A DNA stretch of 64,000 nt from Methylotuvimicrobium sp. KM2 (GTDB lineage: Bacteria; Pseudomonadota; Gammaproteobacteria; Methylococcales; Methylomonadaceae), in NCBI RefSeq assembly GCF_038051925.1, contig NZ_CP150634.1, positions 4,824,864 through 4,888,863 of the forward strand, in the 5' to 3' direction. Of the stretch, positions 7,248 to 16,693 are shown piece by piece. The notes under the pieces were generated by a model. The model saw only the letters and a program-made list of their open reading frames with translations. It was not told the origin of the DNA and ran no database searches. A program made the position numbers and the translations under genes. Position 1 is the stretch's first letter. Each line of letters begins with the position of its first letter.

Positions 7248-10039
7248 GCTAAAGCCTCTTCTATCGGTTCCAGAATCTGCCAATTCAATCGACTGATATG
7301 GTTTTTGCCGTTGCTGGTGCCAATTGGGACGCAATATCGGGCGGTAATTTGCGGTTCGGGAGAAGCGAAAATCAACGAAAACCCGAATTCAGCGGCGGTT
7401 TCGATTAAATTGCGTTGGTTGCGTTGATCCAATGAAGCGGCTTCATCCAAATAACAAGCGGTTTTGATGCTTTTTCTCGGATCTTGCATTTGATTGAGCA
7501 TAGCTAAACCGGTGATCAACTTAGCCATTAACACTGTTCCGTTAGAAGCAGCGCTGTCGAGTTCTTCGAATTCGGCAGCATTTTGATTTTGCTTGCCGAT
7601 TACGAAGACGAGCCGAAATAGATGCTCGACTCTAAGACTGCCTAATTTTTCTCCCTGCTTGATTAATAAATCTTTGGCCTTATTGAGCTCCTTGTCGTCA
7701 AGAACGGCATTATGGTCGAACAAATCGAACGAACTGCCAGAGTCAACCTGCTCCGACGTTGAAATCAACGTTCGTATTGCATTGACGATCGCCTCTTCTT
7801 CACGAGGCTCGATCTTGAATACCTTGAGGTCGGATAGCTGGCGGCGATTGATTTTGGTATTGAAATCCGTCATGCGGCGTTTCAACGTTTCCAGACTGTC
7901 GCGTAAGTCTCTCAAGATGGCGGCCACTTGCACCACGGCAGAACGTGACTTGCGCTCGATCGCCGCCTGTTCTTGTTTGAGTTGGGCGGTGTAATTGAAC
8001 AATGCTTGCAATTCCTGTTCTGGTCCTTCCTGTACCTGAAACTTGCTGACGCCGTCATGATGCAAATGGATCAAACCTTCGGCCAATTCTTTATCCAACT
8101 CCCGCAATCGCTGACAATCCTGGTTGTAAGCTTCGATCTGATCGGCCAATCGATCGATTTCAAGCCGGGCGGCCTGCATGCAGGGCAGATGTGGCAGTTC
8201 CTCTAAAAAGTTAAACGGCGTTTCATGATCCTTGCGTTGCTGGCGGGCGATATGTATGCGTTTGTGCCGGTCGTTCAAACTTTCCCGATCATTTTTTACG
8301 CGCGTTTGATTTGATTCGATGGCAGACTTTTGCTTTTTGAGTGTTGCTTCTTCAACCTCTAATGCCTGACTCTTGTTTTCCAATTCTGTGATTGACTGCT
8401 GCCGTTCGGAGGCAGAGGCGCGCAAGGTCAGAAGCTCCTTATACTGTTCAATCTCCTTTCTTTGCTGGGCGAGCTCTCGATCAAATTCGTCTACTTTTGC
8501 TCTTTCTTGCTCATACTGTTCAACCGTTGTTAGTAGTTCTTTCCACTGGGTTAGTTGCCGCTGCAATTCTTCGATGTCGGCTTGCAGCTCGGCGGCGGTC
8601 CTGATTTGCATATTGGGTTCCAATGCGGCAAGGTCGATCGATAATCCGGCCGCTTCGAGATGATATCCGTTAATACGATCGACCAATTCCTGACCGAAAG
8701 CACGCAGGCGGTTTTCATCCAGTACTTGTACCTTGCCGCCTGCTGCAACCGGCAAACTCAACGCCGCACCGGCCAGCAAACGAATAAGTGCGTCGAAGCT
8801 TTCTGTCGGCAGTGACTGTTGCAACAGTAGATACAAATTGTTGTTGAGTGATGCTAATTGTCGACTAAGCTGACCCATCTCTTGCCGGCATTTTTTTATA
8901 TTGTTGCGAATAGTATTGGGGTTTGGCTGACTCTTGGCGTTTTTTAAGCGGGTGACTTGCTCGTCGCGTTTCTCTTGAAGGTTGTCAAGCTGCTTTTCCA
9001 ATTGAGCGAGATCATGAACGAAATGGAATTGAACCGTCAAATCCTCATAGCGTTTTTCAAGCTGTTGTTGCTTTTCGAGCTGGACGCCGGTTTGCGCTTG
9101 ATCTTTGTAAATTGTCCTTTGCCTCGCTTCGACTTTATCCCATTCTAACTTCAACTTAGCCGTATCGGCCTCTATGCTTTGGCTTTGTTGATTGAAATAA
9201 GCCTCCCATTCCGCCAATGCATTTTCTATCAACGGTCGCCAAAGAATAATCTTGCCACGTAACTCCTTACGCTTGTGCTGATTCTGCTCCATGCTAAGAA
9301 TGAGTGCATGGTTGCGAAATACCGCATCGTATTGCGATTTGTCATAATTCACATCAGCAAACGACTTATCCCATTCTTCCTTGAAATTGACGCTGCGGTC
9401 ATGCAATTCGTTCTTGTAGATTTCCAGCAAATACTCTTTCACTTGTCTGCTATCTAAACTATCCAGTCGTAAAGTTCGGGTCAGAATACGCTGATAGGTT
9501 GCCGCCTGCGAAGTAAACTCTAAAGGAAAAATCGTCAGATCGGGATCGTCGGAGCGTTGCTTTTGTCTGTTGCCGTATAACAATGCGCGTAAATCGCTTG
9601 ATTGATAAATTTTTGCCAGTTTGCCGCATTCCAAGAGTTGATCGATCAATTTGGGTTGAGTCACGAGCTTGCCATTATCCAGGCGATAATCTTCCACATC
9701 GAGACCACCTTGGTAGGCAAAATATTCGTAATCGTGACTCAATCCTTTGCCCACGCAACCGATAACGGCCATGCCCGTCGGTAACAGCACTTCCAGCAAA
9801 ATGTAAGCGCTATTATCGGGAAAATAAAACTTTCGTGAGTTTTCAATCGAATGGGCGCCAAAGTCCATCAAACGCCTGTCGATAATCAGCAAAAACTGCA
9901 AGGCGTTGATCAAACTGGTTTTACCGGTGTTATTCGGGGCAATGATCGATACCGCATCATCCAGCGGCAATTCCGCGCGGCTGTAGCCCGCGCTATTCAG
10001 CAGCACCAGTTTCTGAAATCCGTATTGTGCCAAGCTCAC
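7244..10039 (-). CDS. jetC: Wadjet SMC-like ATPase JetC
   Basis: A 931-residue SMC-type ATPase that would drive DNA loop extrusion in the Wadjet complex. The head is split between the two ends of the protein. Walker A is IIAPNNTGKTSLINALQFLL (residues about 32-51), a signature-like segment is AASNGTVLMAKLITGLA, and Walker B is TACYLDEAASLDQ (about 862-874). Between them are long coiled-coil arms rich in E, Q, K and L, with a probable hinge/elbow near residues 400-450. It starts with GTG at 10039, overlapping the jetB stop by 4 nt, and overlaps jetD likewise. It is shorter than JetC proteins of about 1,100 residues, so the arms may be short. Confidence 0.9.
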   Translation of the reverse strand: MSLAQYGFQKLVLLNSAGYSRAELPLDDAVSIIAPNNTGKTSLINALQFLLIIDRRLMDFGAHSIENSRKFYFPDNSAYILLEVLLPTGMAVIGCVGKGLSHDYEYFAYQGGLDVEDYRLDNGKLVTQPKLIDQLLECGKLAKIYQSSDLRALLYGNRQKQRSDDPDLTIFPLEFTSQAATYQRILTRTLRLDSLDSRQVKEYLLEIYKNELHDRSVNFKEEWDKSFADVNYDKSQYDAVFRNHALILSMEQNQHKRKELRGKIILWRPLIENALAEWEAYFNQQSQSIEADTAKLKLEWDKVEARQRTIYKDQAQTGVQLEKQQQLEKRYEDLTVQFHFVHDLAQLEKQLDNLQEKRDEQVTRLKNAKSQPNPNTIRNNIKKCRQEMGQLSRQLASLNNNLYLLLQQSLPTESFDALIRLLAGAALSLPVAAGGKVQVLDENRLRAFGQELVDRINGYHLEAAGLSIDLAALEPNMQIRTAAELQADIEELQRQLTQWKELLTTVEQYEQERAKVDEFDRELAQQRKEIEQYKELLTLRASASERQQSITELENKSQALEVEEATLKKQKSAIESNQTRVKNDRESLNDRHKRIHIARQQRKDHETPFNFLEELPHLPCMQAARLEIDRLADQIEAYNQDCQRLRELDKELAEGLIHLHHDGVSKFQVQEGPEQELQALFNYTAQLKQEQAAIERKSRSAVVQVAAILRDLRDSLETLKRRMTDFNTKINRRQLSDLKVFKIEPREEEAIVNAIRTLISTSEQVDSGSSFDLFDHNAVLDDKELNKAKDLLIKQGEKLGSLRVEHLFRLVFVIGKQNQNAAEFEELDSAASNGTVLMAKLITGLAMLNQMQDPRKSIKTACYLDEAASLDQRNQRNLIETAAEFGFSLIFASPEPQITARYCVPIGTSNGKNHISRLNWQILEPIEEALA

Positions 10040-10638
10040 GCGATAGGCTCCTGTAGCTCATTGTCATCGTCCTCTCCGGTTTCGGCAGAGACGGACGTTT
10101 GGAGATCCAGCTCGGGTTTATCTGCCTCGGCCAGTTCCTCAAACAAATCCAAATAGCGATGAACGGCAGGCAAAAGCCGATAGCTGCCATCGTCGAATAG
10201 GGCAAAACCCACACGAGTCGCCCGATCCAGAGTATCTTTCAATGCTTGTAGACTAGCCAACTCTTCCGCTTCCAGCATGGCGTGGTAATGTTGGCTGAGA
10301 ATTTCCAATAAAGGGCTGTCGATTCGCCATTGCTGAAACTGAAACAAATGCAGGCCCTGGTCTGCTTGATATTCGAACAATAACATCAACAATAATGCCA
10401 AGCGACGGGTCAATTTGCCGGTGTAAGAACTGGCTTGTTCGGTTTTAAAATAGGCAAAGCCTCTCCCGTCCATCACCAATACAAATCCCAACGCGGAGAA
10501 CAGGCTTTCATAACATGCATAGTGCTTTTCCAAGTCCAGCCAAAGTTCGGCATCTTGCAACCGATTGATATGCGCGCCGGAACTTAACACCTTAAACAGC
10601 TGTTGGAGTTGGGTTAATTGTTTTAAATCAATGGTCAT
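10036..10638 (-). CDS. jetB: Wadjet MukE/MksE-like subunit JetB
   Basis: A 200-residue protein between jetA and jetC, in the position and size range of the winged-helix KITE subunit (MksE/MukE-like, DUF4194). This subunit bridges the kleisin and DNA in Wadjet complexes. It is mostly helical with a winged-helix-like region (TGKLTRRLALLLMLLFEYQ) and ends in an acidic, probably disordered tail. Identification rests mainly on operon context: it is joined by 4-nt ATGA/GTGA overlaps to jetA upstream and jetC downstream. Confidence 0.85.
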   Translation of the reverse strand: MTIDLKQLTQLQQLFKVLSSGAHINRLQDAELWLDLEKHYACYESLFSALGFVLVMDGRGFAYFKTEQASSYTGKLTRRLALLLMLLFEYQADQGLHLFQFQQWRIDSPLLEILSQHYHAMLEAEELASLQALKDTLDRATRVGFALFDDGSYRLLPAVHRYLDLFEELAEADKPELDLQTSVSAETGEDDDNELQEPIA

Positions 10639-11879
10639 GCCGACTCCATGACATGGCTGTGCAGTTGAATGGCGACTTGTTTCAGCGTGATTCGAACCGA
10701 TTCTTGATTCGGTGTAGCATTAACATCCGGCAGGCGTATCAATTTGTGATAAAGCTTCAGCAATGTAGCATCCTGAAATGTGCCGTAATGTTCGACCAAC
10801 CAGCGCATCAAGTCCGGAACGGGTAAGCTGCGATACAAATGCCGACGGATAGCGTCTTCGTCGACTTTTTCCAGCGTGAGTAAAAGTTGATCTTCTGTAT
10901 GTTCCGGAAAATCGACGGATTTGGCTTGATAACCGCGTACTTGTTCCATCAGGTTCAATAACTCAGGCCCTACCGCGACAGTCACAGAACGTTCCTTTCG
11001 CCAAACCGGCAAACACTGGCCGGAAAAGGTGCGATCCAGGCCTTTTTTTCGAACCTGTCCCAGCAATTGGCCAATGGCGGCACTCAAGTGATTATGCCGA
11101 CGAATTTCCTCACGTAACGGCATCAGCGTGTTCGTACATTGCTTCAATGAAACGCGACCGTTTTGGCGCACATCCTTAACTCTGAAACCGACCTGACGCA
11201 ACATCTGTTGATGGCTATACAAGCCGCCTTGAATGGCCAATGCTTGCGCCAATGATTCCATCACGGTTTCGGCGCGTTCCAGCAACGGGTAAAAATTCCC
11301 GCCTGCACCGGTATCCATCAGTTCTTCCATGGGGAGGACATACTGGTCGTAAGCGTCTAACACTTCCCGATAGCGATGCGCCAAAGGCATGCGCTCATCA
11401 CTGGATTTAGCGCGTTCGGCAATGGCTTGAATCGCATGGCTGTCTTGCTCAAGTTGTTGCAGAATTTGCCGAAGCTGCTTGTCGATGCGAATAGCGCCAT
11501 TTTGCAGGGCGGCCATATCTCGATTTTCCATGGCTTGATGCAACTGTTCCAATCCGGCTTGAATGTCGACTATCCTTGCTTTCAGAATGTCGGATAAACC
11601 CAGTTCATGCTCATGCATTAAACTACTGACAAACTGACTGACGTTTTCGTTGATTTGCAAACTGTCACTATGGGACATGGCGATCAACAATTCGCTGTTG
11701 ACCAATTGTTGCAAACGTTCCAGTTGTTGTTCATGGCTGTCTTGTGGGTAGACTTTATGCAGCAACGCCAATAAATCGTCCCGCTCAAACGCAATATGCT
11801 CTCGTCCCAAAGCCACCAGGTATTCGATGATGTCCCAATGTTTATCGAGCGCCCGAACCAGACTGCGGGGATTAATCAT
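10635..11879 (-). CDS. jetA: Wadjet kleisin-like subunit JetA
   Basis: A 414-residue, largely helical protein at the head of the jet genes, where the kleisin (MukF/MksF-like, DUF3375-type) normally stands. It would bind the SMC heads and JetB to close the ring. The N-terminal region begins SLVRALDKHWDIIEYLVALG, typical of a winged-helix dimerisation domain. A long helical middle and a C-terminal winged-helix-like part (IRRHLYRSLPVPDLMRWLVE) follow. It overlaps the WYL regulator stop by ATGA and jetB by ATGA. The subtype (I, II or III) cannot be settled by eye. Confidence 0.85.
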   Translation of the reverse strand: MINPRSLVRALDKHWDIIEYLVALGREHIAFERDDLLALLHKVYPQDSHEQQLERLQQLVNSELLIAMSHSDSLQINENVSQFVSSLMHEHELGLSDILKARIVDIQAGLEQLHQAMENRDMAALQNGAIRIDKQLRQILQQLEQDSHAIQAIAERAKSSDERMPLAHRYREVLDAYDQYVLPMEELMDTGAGGNFYPLLERAETVMESLAQALAIQGGLYSHQQMLRQVGFRVKDVRQNGRVSLKQCTNTLMPLREEIRRHNHLSAAIGQLLGQVRKKGLDRTFSGQCLPVWRKERSVTVAVGPELLNLMEQVRGYQAKSVDFPEHTEDQLLLTLEKVDEDAIRRHLYRSLPVPDLMRWLVEHYGTFQDATLLKLYHKLIRLPDVNATPNQESVRITLKQVAIQLHSHVMESA

Positions 11880-12751
11880 ACTACGCTACCATTGGGGGCC
11901 GTTTCTGAATGATCGCGATTAAGCCAAACAATCTGCTGAATTTTAGGCGCTAAAGGCGATTCATCGAGGTGTAGCAAACGTAAATAATAAAGCCGCATAG
12001 CTCGACGCACCGTCAAATGCAGTTTGCCGTCTTCCATCCCGAAATCATCGGCAATAATGGCTTGCTGTTCAGGACTCAAATCCGGATGCGGGGCAATCAC
12101 TAAGGTCTCAAATTGAGTCCAATCCTGATCGTTTTCGACAAAATACTCAGCATTTTCCAATAATTCAGGCGAAGAAATGAATCTCGCCAAAACGAAATCT
12201 CGATAGCCTTCGTGTTCAAGACTATAGGCTCTGATATGCCAGCGAAAACCGTTGAACACTAAGGTATGAGGTTCGAGCACGAGCGATCTAGGTTCTCTGG
12301 AGAGTGATTGGTAAGCCACTTTAATCTGCCGTTTTTCCCGTATAGCTTGGTGCACAATCCGAAGAATTTGAAGATCCAGTTTACGTTCGGGAGGATCGAG
12401 TATTTCAACCCCGATACCGATTGGAATGATAGGTAATACCACCGATTGTCCCAAACAACTGCCTGCTTCAATCAAACGAAGATACTCCTCTGCAGTGCCA
12501 CGCATGAAATGCGGTGTAAATTGGTCGCTCGGAAAATAGGCCTTCTGCTTTCGATCGTAAAGCAGATTCCTTTTGGCTAACTGGTGATATAACGAAAAGT
12601 CCTTGGAGGCTTGCCCTCGTGAAATGCCAAACAATTGAATCAAACTGCCAGTCGTCACCCGACCTTCCCACAATACAGTAGCTTCCAACAAGGCTAAGCG
12701 TTGGCGCGTATCCCACTTCAGCGGGGAGTCGGTTTGATTCAATGAATTCAT
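11876..12751 (-). CDS. WYL-domain regulator, BrxR/CapW type
   Basis: A 291-residue regulator. An N-terminal winged helix-turn-helix (RLALLEATVLWEGRVTTGSL, then FGISRGQASKDF) is followed by a WYL domain (about residues 130-200, including FNGFRWHIRAYSLE and GYRDFVLARF) and a C-terminal WCX-like part. This order matches the BrxR/CapW repressors that control BREX and CBASS loci, which are thought to sense a ligand and release DNA. Here it is the first gene of the Wadjet operon, joined to jetA by a 4-nt overlap. An inverted repeat 12 bp upstream of its start is a likely operator, implying autorepression of the whole system. Confidence 0.85.
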   Translation of the reverse strand: MNSLNQTDSPLKWDTRQRLALLEATVLWEGRVTTGSLIQLFGISRGQASKDFSLYHQLAKRNLLYDRKQKAYFPSDQFTPHFMRGTAEEYLRLIEAGSCLGQSVVLPIIPIGIGVEILDPPERKLDLQILRIVHQAIREKRQIKVAYQSLSREPRSLVLEPHTLVFNGFRWHIRAYSLEHEGYRDFVLARFISSPELLENAEYFVENDQDWTQFETLVIAPHPDLSPEQQAIIADDFGMEDGKLHLTVRRAMRLYYLRLLHLDESPLAPKIQQIVWLNRDHSETAPNGSVV

Positions 12752-12762
12752 ATGATCGATTA

Positions 12763-12783
12763 TATGTCATTTTTTTTGACATA
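12763..12783. promoter_or_regulatory. Inverted-repeat operator candidate for the WYL regulator
   Basis: TATGTCA and TGACATA form perfect 7-bp arms around a T7 spacer, 12 bp upstream of the regulator's ATG. The site lies in the 178-bp gap between the Wadjet operon and the divergent restriction gene. It could therefore control both directions, although it is much closer to the Wadjet side. Confidence 0.55.
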
Positions 12784-12929
12784 CCATAGCGCGCACATTA
12801 TAGTTTTGCCATTAGTTTGAGCGTTAACCAGGTGACACTAAAGTTGAGTGTTTCTGAAATACCTGTTCACCTCAAGCTTTAACGCCCCATTTCGGTTTTT
12901 TAAAACGGTAATTGGAATAATACAACAAC

Positions 12930-15900
12930 ATGGAAAACGAGTTTTTCAGCAAGCCCATACTCAATTCGCCTTACGAATACCCGGCTAGGCATTGGGAACT
13001 GGATGATAAAGGACAGCCGACACAAAAGATCATTGAGCAACGGCGGCGTGCTGAATTTATTACTCCAATTCCTAAACCCAAAAAGGTCAAAGGTTCAGCT
13101 AAACAAAAACAACTGTTCGACTTTGAAGAATCGGATGGACTGTCGACCAACGAGCAACGCTACGATCCCACCCCTATAATTAATGAATTACGCAAGAACG
13201 TAGACGAATGGCGTAAACTTTCGGACCCATCTAGTTGGTTAGTTACTCCAGAAACAGCTCGATTACTGCAATATTGGCGTCATCATAATTTCAATAGTGT
13301 CAGACCATTTTTTTGTCAGGTCGAAGCGGTAGAAACCTGTATTTGGCTGACGGAAGTCGCTCCAAAACTCGGAAAGCAAGGTAAACGATTTCTTCAGCAT
13401 TTAGAGGCCGCCAATCAAAACGCTAATCCTGGTTTAATGCGTTTGGCATTAAAACTTGCGACAGGTGCCGGGAAGACCACGGTGATGGCGATGATCATCG
13501 CTTGGCAAACAGTCAATGCGATTCGTCGTCCCAACAGCAAAAATTTCTCGCGTGGATTTCTAATCGTTACACCCGGATTAACCATTCGCGACCGTTTACG
13601 TGTTCTCCAACCCAACGATCCAGACAGCTATTACTCAACTCGGGAACTCGTACCCAGCGATATGCTGAGTGACATCGAGCGGGCCAAAATCGTCATCACC
13701 AACTATCACGCCTTTAAGCTGCGTGAGCGTTTGGAAATCTCCAAAGGCGGTCGTTCGCTACTGCAAGGTCGTGGTGGCGAAACGCTCAATACAATGGAAA
13801 CCGAAGGGCAAATGTTGCAGCGCGTCATGCCGGAATTGATGGGCATGAAAAACATCATGGTGCTCAACGACGAAGCGCATCACTGTTATCGAGAAAAGCC
13901 CAATCATGATGACGAAAAGCTTAAAGGGGACGAAAAAAGAGAAGCTGAGAAAAACAATGAAGCCGCTCGACTATGGATTACCGGTTTGGAAACGGTTAAT
14001 CGCAAATTAGGCGTACAACGCGTCGTCGACTTATCAGCGACACCGTTTTTCTTGAGAGGCTCTGGCTATGTGGAAGGGACTCTGTTTCCATGGGTAATGA
14101 GCGATTTTTCGCTAATGGACGCAATCGAATGCGGCATCGTCAAATTACCGCGTGTTCCGGTTGCTCAAAATATTCCAGGCGACGAAATGCCTATGTTTCG
14201 CAACTTATGGGAGCATATCGGAAAGAAAATGCCGAAAAAGGGTCGAGGCCAAGGCAAAGCGTTAGATCCATTAAGCATCCCAATCGAATTACAAACCGCG
14301 TTGGAAGCCCTCTACGGCCATTACGAAAAGACCTACCAGCTCTGGCAGGCTAGCGGCATCAAAGTGCCGCCGTGTTTTATTGTGGTGTGTAACAACACCA
14401 GCACATCTAAATTGGTCTATGACTACATATCGGGCTTTCAGCGGGAAAACGAAGACGGTTCGTCCACTTTGGAAAATGGTCGACTGCCATTATTCCGAAA
14501 TTATGATGATTATGGTAACCAACTTGCTCGCCCCAACACCCTGCTGATTGATAGCGAGCAACTCGAATCCGGAGATGCGCTCGACAACAACTTTCGCAGT
14601 ATGGCAAGCGACGAAATCGAACGTTTCCGCCGCGAAATCATCGAGCGTACCGGCGACCGCAGACAAGCCGACAATCTGTCCGATCAAGAACTACTGCGCG
14701 AAGTCATGAACACCGTCGGCAAGGAAGGTCGACTCGGCGAATCTATTCGCTGTGTGGTTTCAGTTTCTATGCTAACCGAGGGTTGGGATGCCAACACCGT
14801 TACTCATGTGTTGGGGGTTCGCGCTTTCGGCACCCAATTACTTTGCGAACAAGTGATTGGTCGTTCCTTACGCCGCCAATCTTACGAACTCAACGAAGAT
14901 AACTTATTCAACGTCGAATATGCCGATGTCTTGGGCATACCCTTCGATTTCACAGCCAAACCGGTTATTGCCCCTCCGCAACCACCCCGGCAAACCGTAC
15001 ATGTAAAAGCAGTCAAACCCGAACGCGATCACTTGGAAATACAGTTTCCCAGGGTACAAGGTTATCGTGTCGAATTACCTGAAGAGCGGTTAACAGCAGA
15101 ATTCAACACCGATTCCATACTTGAATTAACCCCCGATCTGGTCGGACCATCGGTTACCCAAAATGCCGGCATCATTGGCGAATCAGTTGACCTTAACCTG
15201 GTTCATACCGGCGACATGCGACTGTCGACATTGTTGTTCCATCTCACCCAACGCCTGCTCTACACTAAGTGGCGCGATCCAGGCGATGAACCCAAACTAT
15301 ACCTATTTGGACAACTGAAACGCATTACTAAACAATGGCTGGACTCCTGTCTAGTGTGTAAAGGAGGAACTTATCCCGCCCAGTTGATGTATCAAGAATT
15401 AGCTGACATGGTATGCGAGAGAATAACTCAAGCTATCATTAAGTCGCCCAACCAAATCAACCGTCCCATCAAAGCCGTGCTTGATCCTTACAACCCCGTT
15501 GGGTCGACCAGTCACGTCAGCTTTAACACATCAAAGACAGAACGGTGGGAAACAGCCGCTAATCGTTGCCATATCAACTGGGTAATCCTGGACAGTGGTT
15601 GGGAAGCAGAATTCTGCCGTGTGGCGGAAAAACATCCCAAGGTTAAAGCCTATGTTAAAAATCATAGTCTCGGATTGGAAGTGCCTTATCGCTATGGCTC
15701 GGAAACCCGCAAATACTTGCCCGATTTTATTGTCCGAGTCGATGATGGCCATGGCGATGATGACCTGTTGAACCTGATTGTCGAAATCAAAGGCTATCGC
15801 CGCGAAGATGCCAAAGATAAAAAAGCCACGATGGAAACCTACTGGGTGCCGGGCGTAAACAATCTCCTTACCTTTGGCCGTTGGGCCTTTGCCGAATTTA

Positions 15901-15992
15901 CCGAGGTTTATCAAATCGAAACCGACTTTAATGCCAAAGTAGAAGCCGAATTCGACAAGATGATTGAACAGGTAATGCAAAAAAATGTGTAA
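12930..15992 (+). CDS. Helicase-nuclease restriction enzyme (BPTD_3080-like)
   Basis: A 1,020-residue restriction enzyme of the type III Res kind. The superfamily 2 helicase core shows motif I ATGAGKTTVMAM (about residue 178), motif II LNDEAHHCY (about 311), motif III DLSATPFF (about 367), and a late motif VIGRSLRRQ. The C-terminus carries a PD-(D/E)xK nuclease: KYLPDFIVRV followed by LIVEIKGY (about 930-955). The N-terminal sequence (NSPYEYPARHWELDDKGQPT) is the hallmark I associate with the BPTD_3080 family. The partner methyltransferase lies about 700 bp downstream, separated by a toxin-antitoxin pair. It is the first gene of the long plus-strand defence run. Confidence 0.85.
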   Translation: MENEFFSKPILNSPYEYPARHWELDDKGQPTQKIIEQRRRAEFITPIPKPKKVKGSAKQKQLFDFEESDGLSTNEQRYDPTPIINELRKNVDEWRKLSDPSSWLVTPETARLLQYWRHHNFNSVRPFFCQVEAVETCIWLTEVAPKLGKQGKRFLQHLEAANQNANPGLMRLALKLATGAGKTTVMAMIIAWQTVNAIRRPNSKNFSRGFLIVTPGLTIRDRLRVLQPNDPDSYYSTRELVPSDMLSDIERAKIVITNYHAFKLRERLEISKGGRSLLQGRGGETLNTMETEGQMLQRVMPELMGMKNIMVLNDEAHHCYREKPNHDDEKLKGDEKREAEKNNEAARLWITGLETVNRKLGVQRVVDLSATPFFLRGSGYVEGTLFPWVMSDFSLMDAIECGIVKLPRVPVAQNIPGDEMPMFRNLWEHIGKKMPKKGRGQGKALDPLSIPIELQTALEALYGHYEKTYQLWQASGIKVPPCFIVVCNNTSTSKLVYDYISGFQRENEDGSSTLENGRLPLFRNYDDYGNQLARPNTLLIDSEQLESGDALDNNFRSMASDEIERFRREIIERTGDRRQADNLSDQELLREVMNTVGKEGRLGESIRCVVSVSMLTEGWDANTVTHVLGVRAFGTQLLCEQVIGRSLRRQSYELNEDNLFNVEYADVLGIPFDFTAKPVIAPPQPPRQTVHVKAVKPERDHLEIQFPRVQGYRVELPEERLTAEFNTDSILELTPDLVGPSVTQNAGIIGESVDLNLVHTGDMRLSTLLFHLTQRLLYTKWRDPGDEPKLYLFGQLKRITKQWLDSCLVCKGGTYPAQLMYQELADMVCERITQAIIKSPNQINRPIKAVLDPYNPVGSTSHVSFNTSKTERWETAANRCHINWVILDSGWEAEFCRVAEKHPKVKAYVKNHSLGLEVPYRYGSETRKYLPDFIVRVDDGHGDDDLLNLIVEIKGYRREDAKDKKATMETYWVPGVNNLLTFGRWAFAEFTEVYQIETDFNAKVEAEFDKMIEQVMQKNV

Positions 15993-16009
15993 ACTTGATT
16001 CATAGGTCT

Positions 16010-16297
16010 ATGAAAGACGAATACGATTTTTCAACAGCCGAGCAAGGCAAATTCTATGTCCCGATTACCGAGGTCAGTATGCTAAAAAGTTACGAAGCCA
16101 CACTGGATCATGGCCAAATTAAATGGCTGGGCGAGCGACCGGCCATAGAGTCGGCGCGCGTCATCGTTACAATTCTCGAAGAATCCCTGCCCAAAACTAA
16201 GCGCCGTCCGCCGGCATCCATTGCCGGTAAAGGTCAAACGCTGGGTGACATCGTCAGCCCGATTGTCGATACAGAGGACTGGGAATGCCTCAAGTAA
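16010..16297 (+). CDS. Antitoxin, apparently with a second antitoxin's N-terminus
   Basis: A 95-residue antitoxin partner of the PIN toxin that follows (13-nt overlap). From residue 24, MLKSYEATLDHGQIKWL and RVIVTILEE match a common small antitoxin type. The first 23 residues (MKDEYDFSTAEQGKFY...) resemble the start of an unrelated antitoxin family that begins MKDEYDFS. The gene thus looks like a remnant of one antitoxin joined in frame to another. ATG 16079, preceded by GAGG, could be the true functional start and would exclude the extra part. Confidence 0.65.
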   Translation: MKDEYDFSTAEQGKFYVPITEVSMLKSYEATLDHGQIKWLGERPAIESARVIVTILEESLPKTKRRPPASIAGKGQTLGDIVSPIVDTEDWECLK

Positions 16298-16689
16298 TCG
16301 TCCTGGATACCCATATTTGGTTTTGGTGGATTACCGAAGAACATCAGCGTTTTCCGGCAACCTGGCGAGATTTGATCGAAAACGCCGATCAAGTCCTGGT
16401 TTCGCCGGTTTCCTGTTTTGAAATAGCCCTGGCCCACCAACGCGGTAAGCTGTCCTTACCGTGCGAAGCCGGACAATGGCTGGAACAAGCACTCTCACCT
16501 GCTGGCGTAGAACTCTTGCCACTCACGGCCGCTATCTCCGCGCGTGCCGTTGCCTTGTCGCCGGTACATAAAGACCCATTCGACCGCATCATCATCGCCT
16601 CGGCCCTGGATCATCAAGCCCAATTGGCCAGCATCGATAGCGTTTTCCCCAACTATCCGGAACTCAAATCCTGTTTATTACCCGTCTAA
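16285..16689 (+). CDS. PIN-domain toxin, VapC family
   Basis: A 134-residue PIN-domain ribonuclease toxin. Acidic active-site residues are visible in VLDTHIWFW (residues 6-14), in SCFEIALA (about 44-51) and in KDPFDRIIIASAL (about 95-107). Members cleave RNA, often tRNA, and are neutralised by the co-encoded antitoxin. The pair sits between the restriction and modification genes. It may stabilise the locus or be an insertion. It ends 4 bp before the methyltransferase start. Confidence 0.85.
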   Translation: MPQVIVLDTHIWFWWITEEHQRFPATWRDLIENADQVLVSPVSCFEIALAHQRGKLSLPCEAGQWLEQALSPAGVELLPLTAAISARAVALSPVHKDPFDRIIIASALDHQAQLASIDSVFPNYPELKSCLLPV

Positions 16690-16693
16690 TTTC

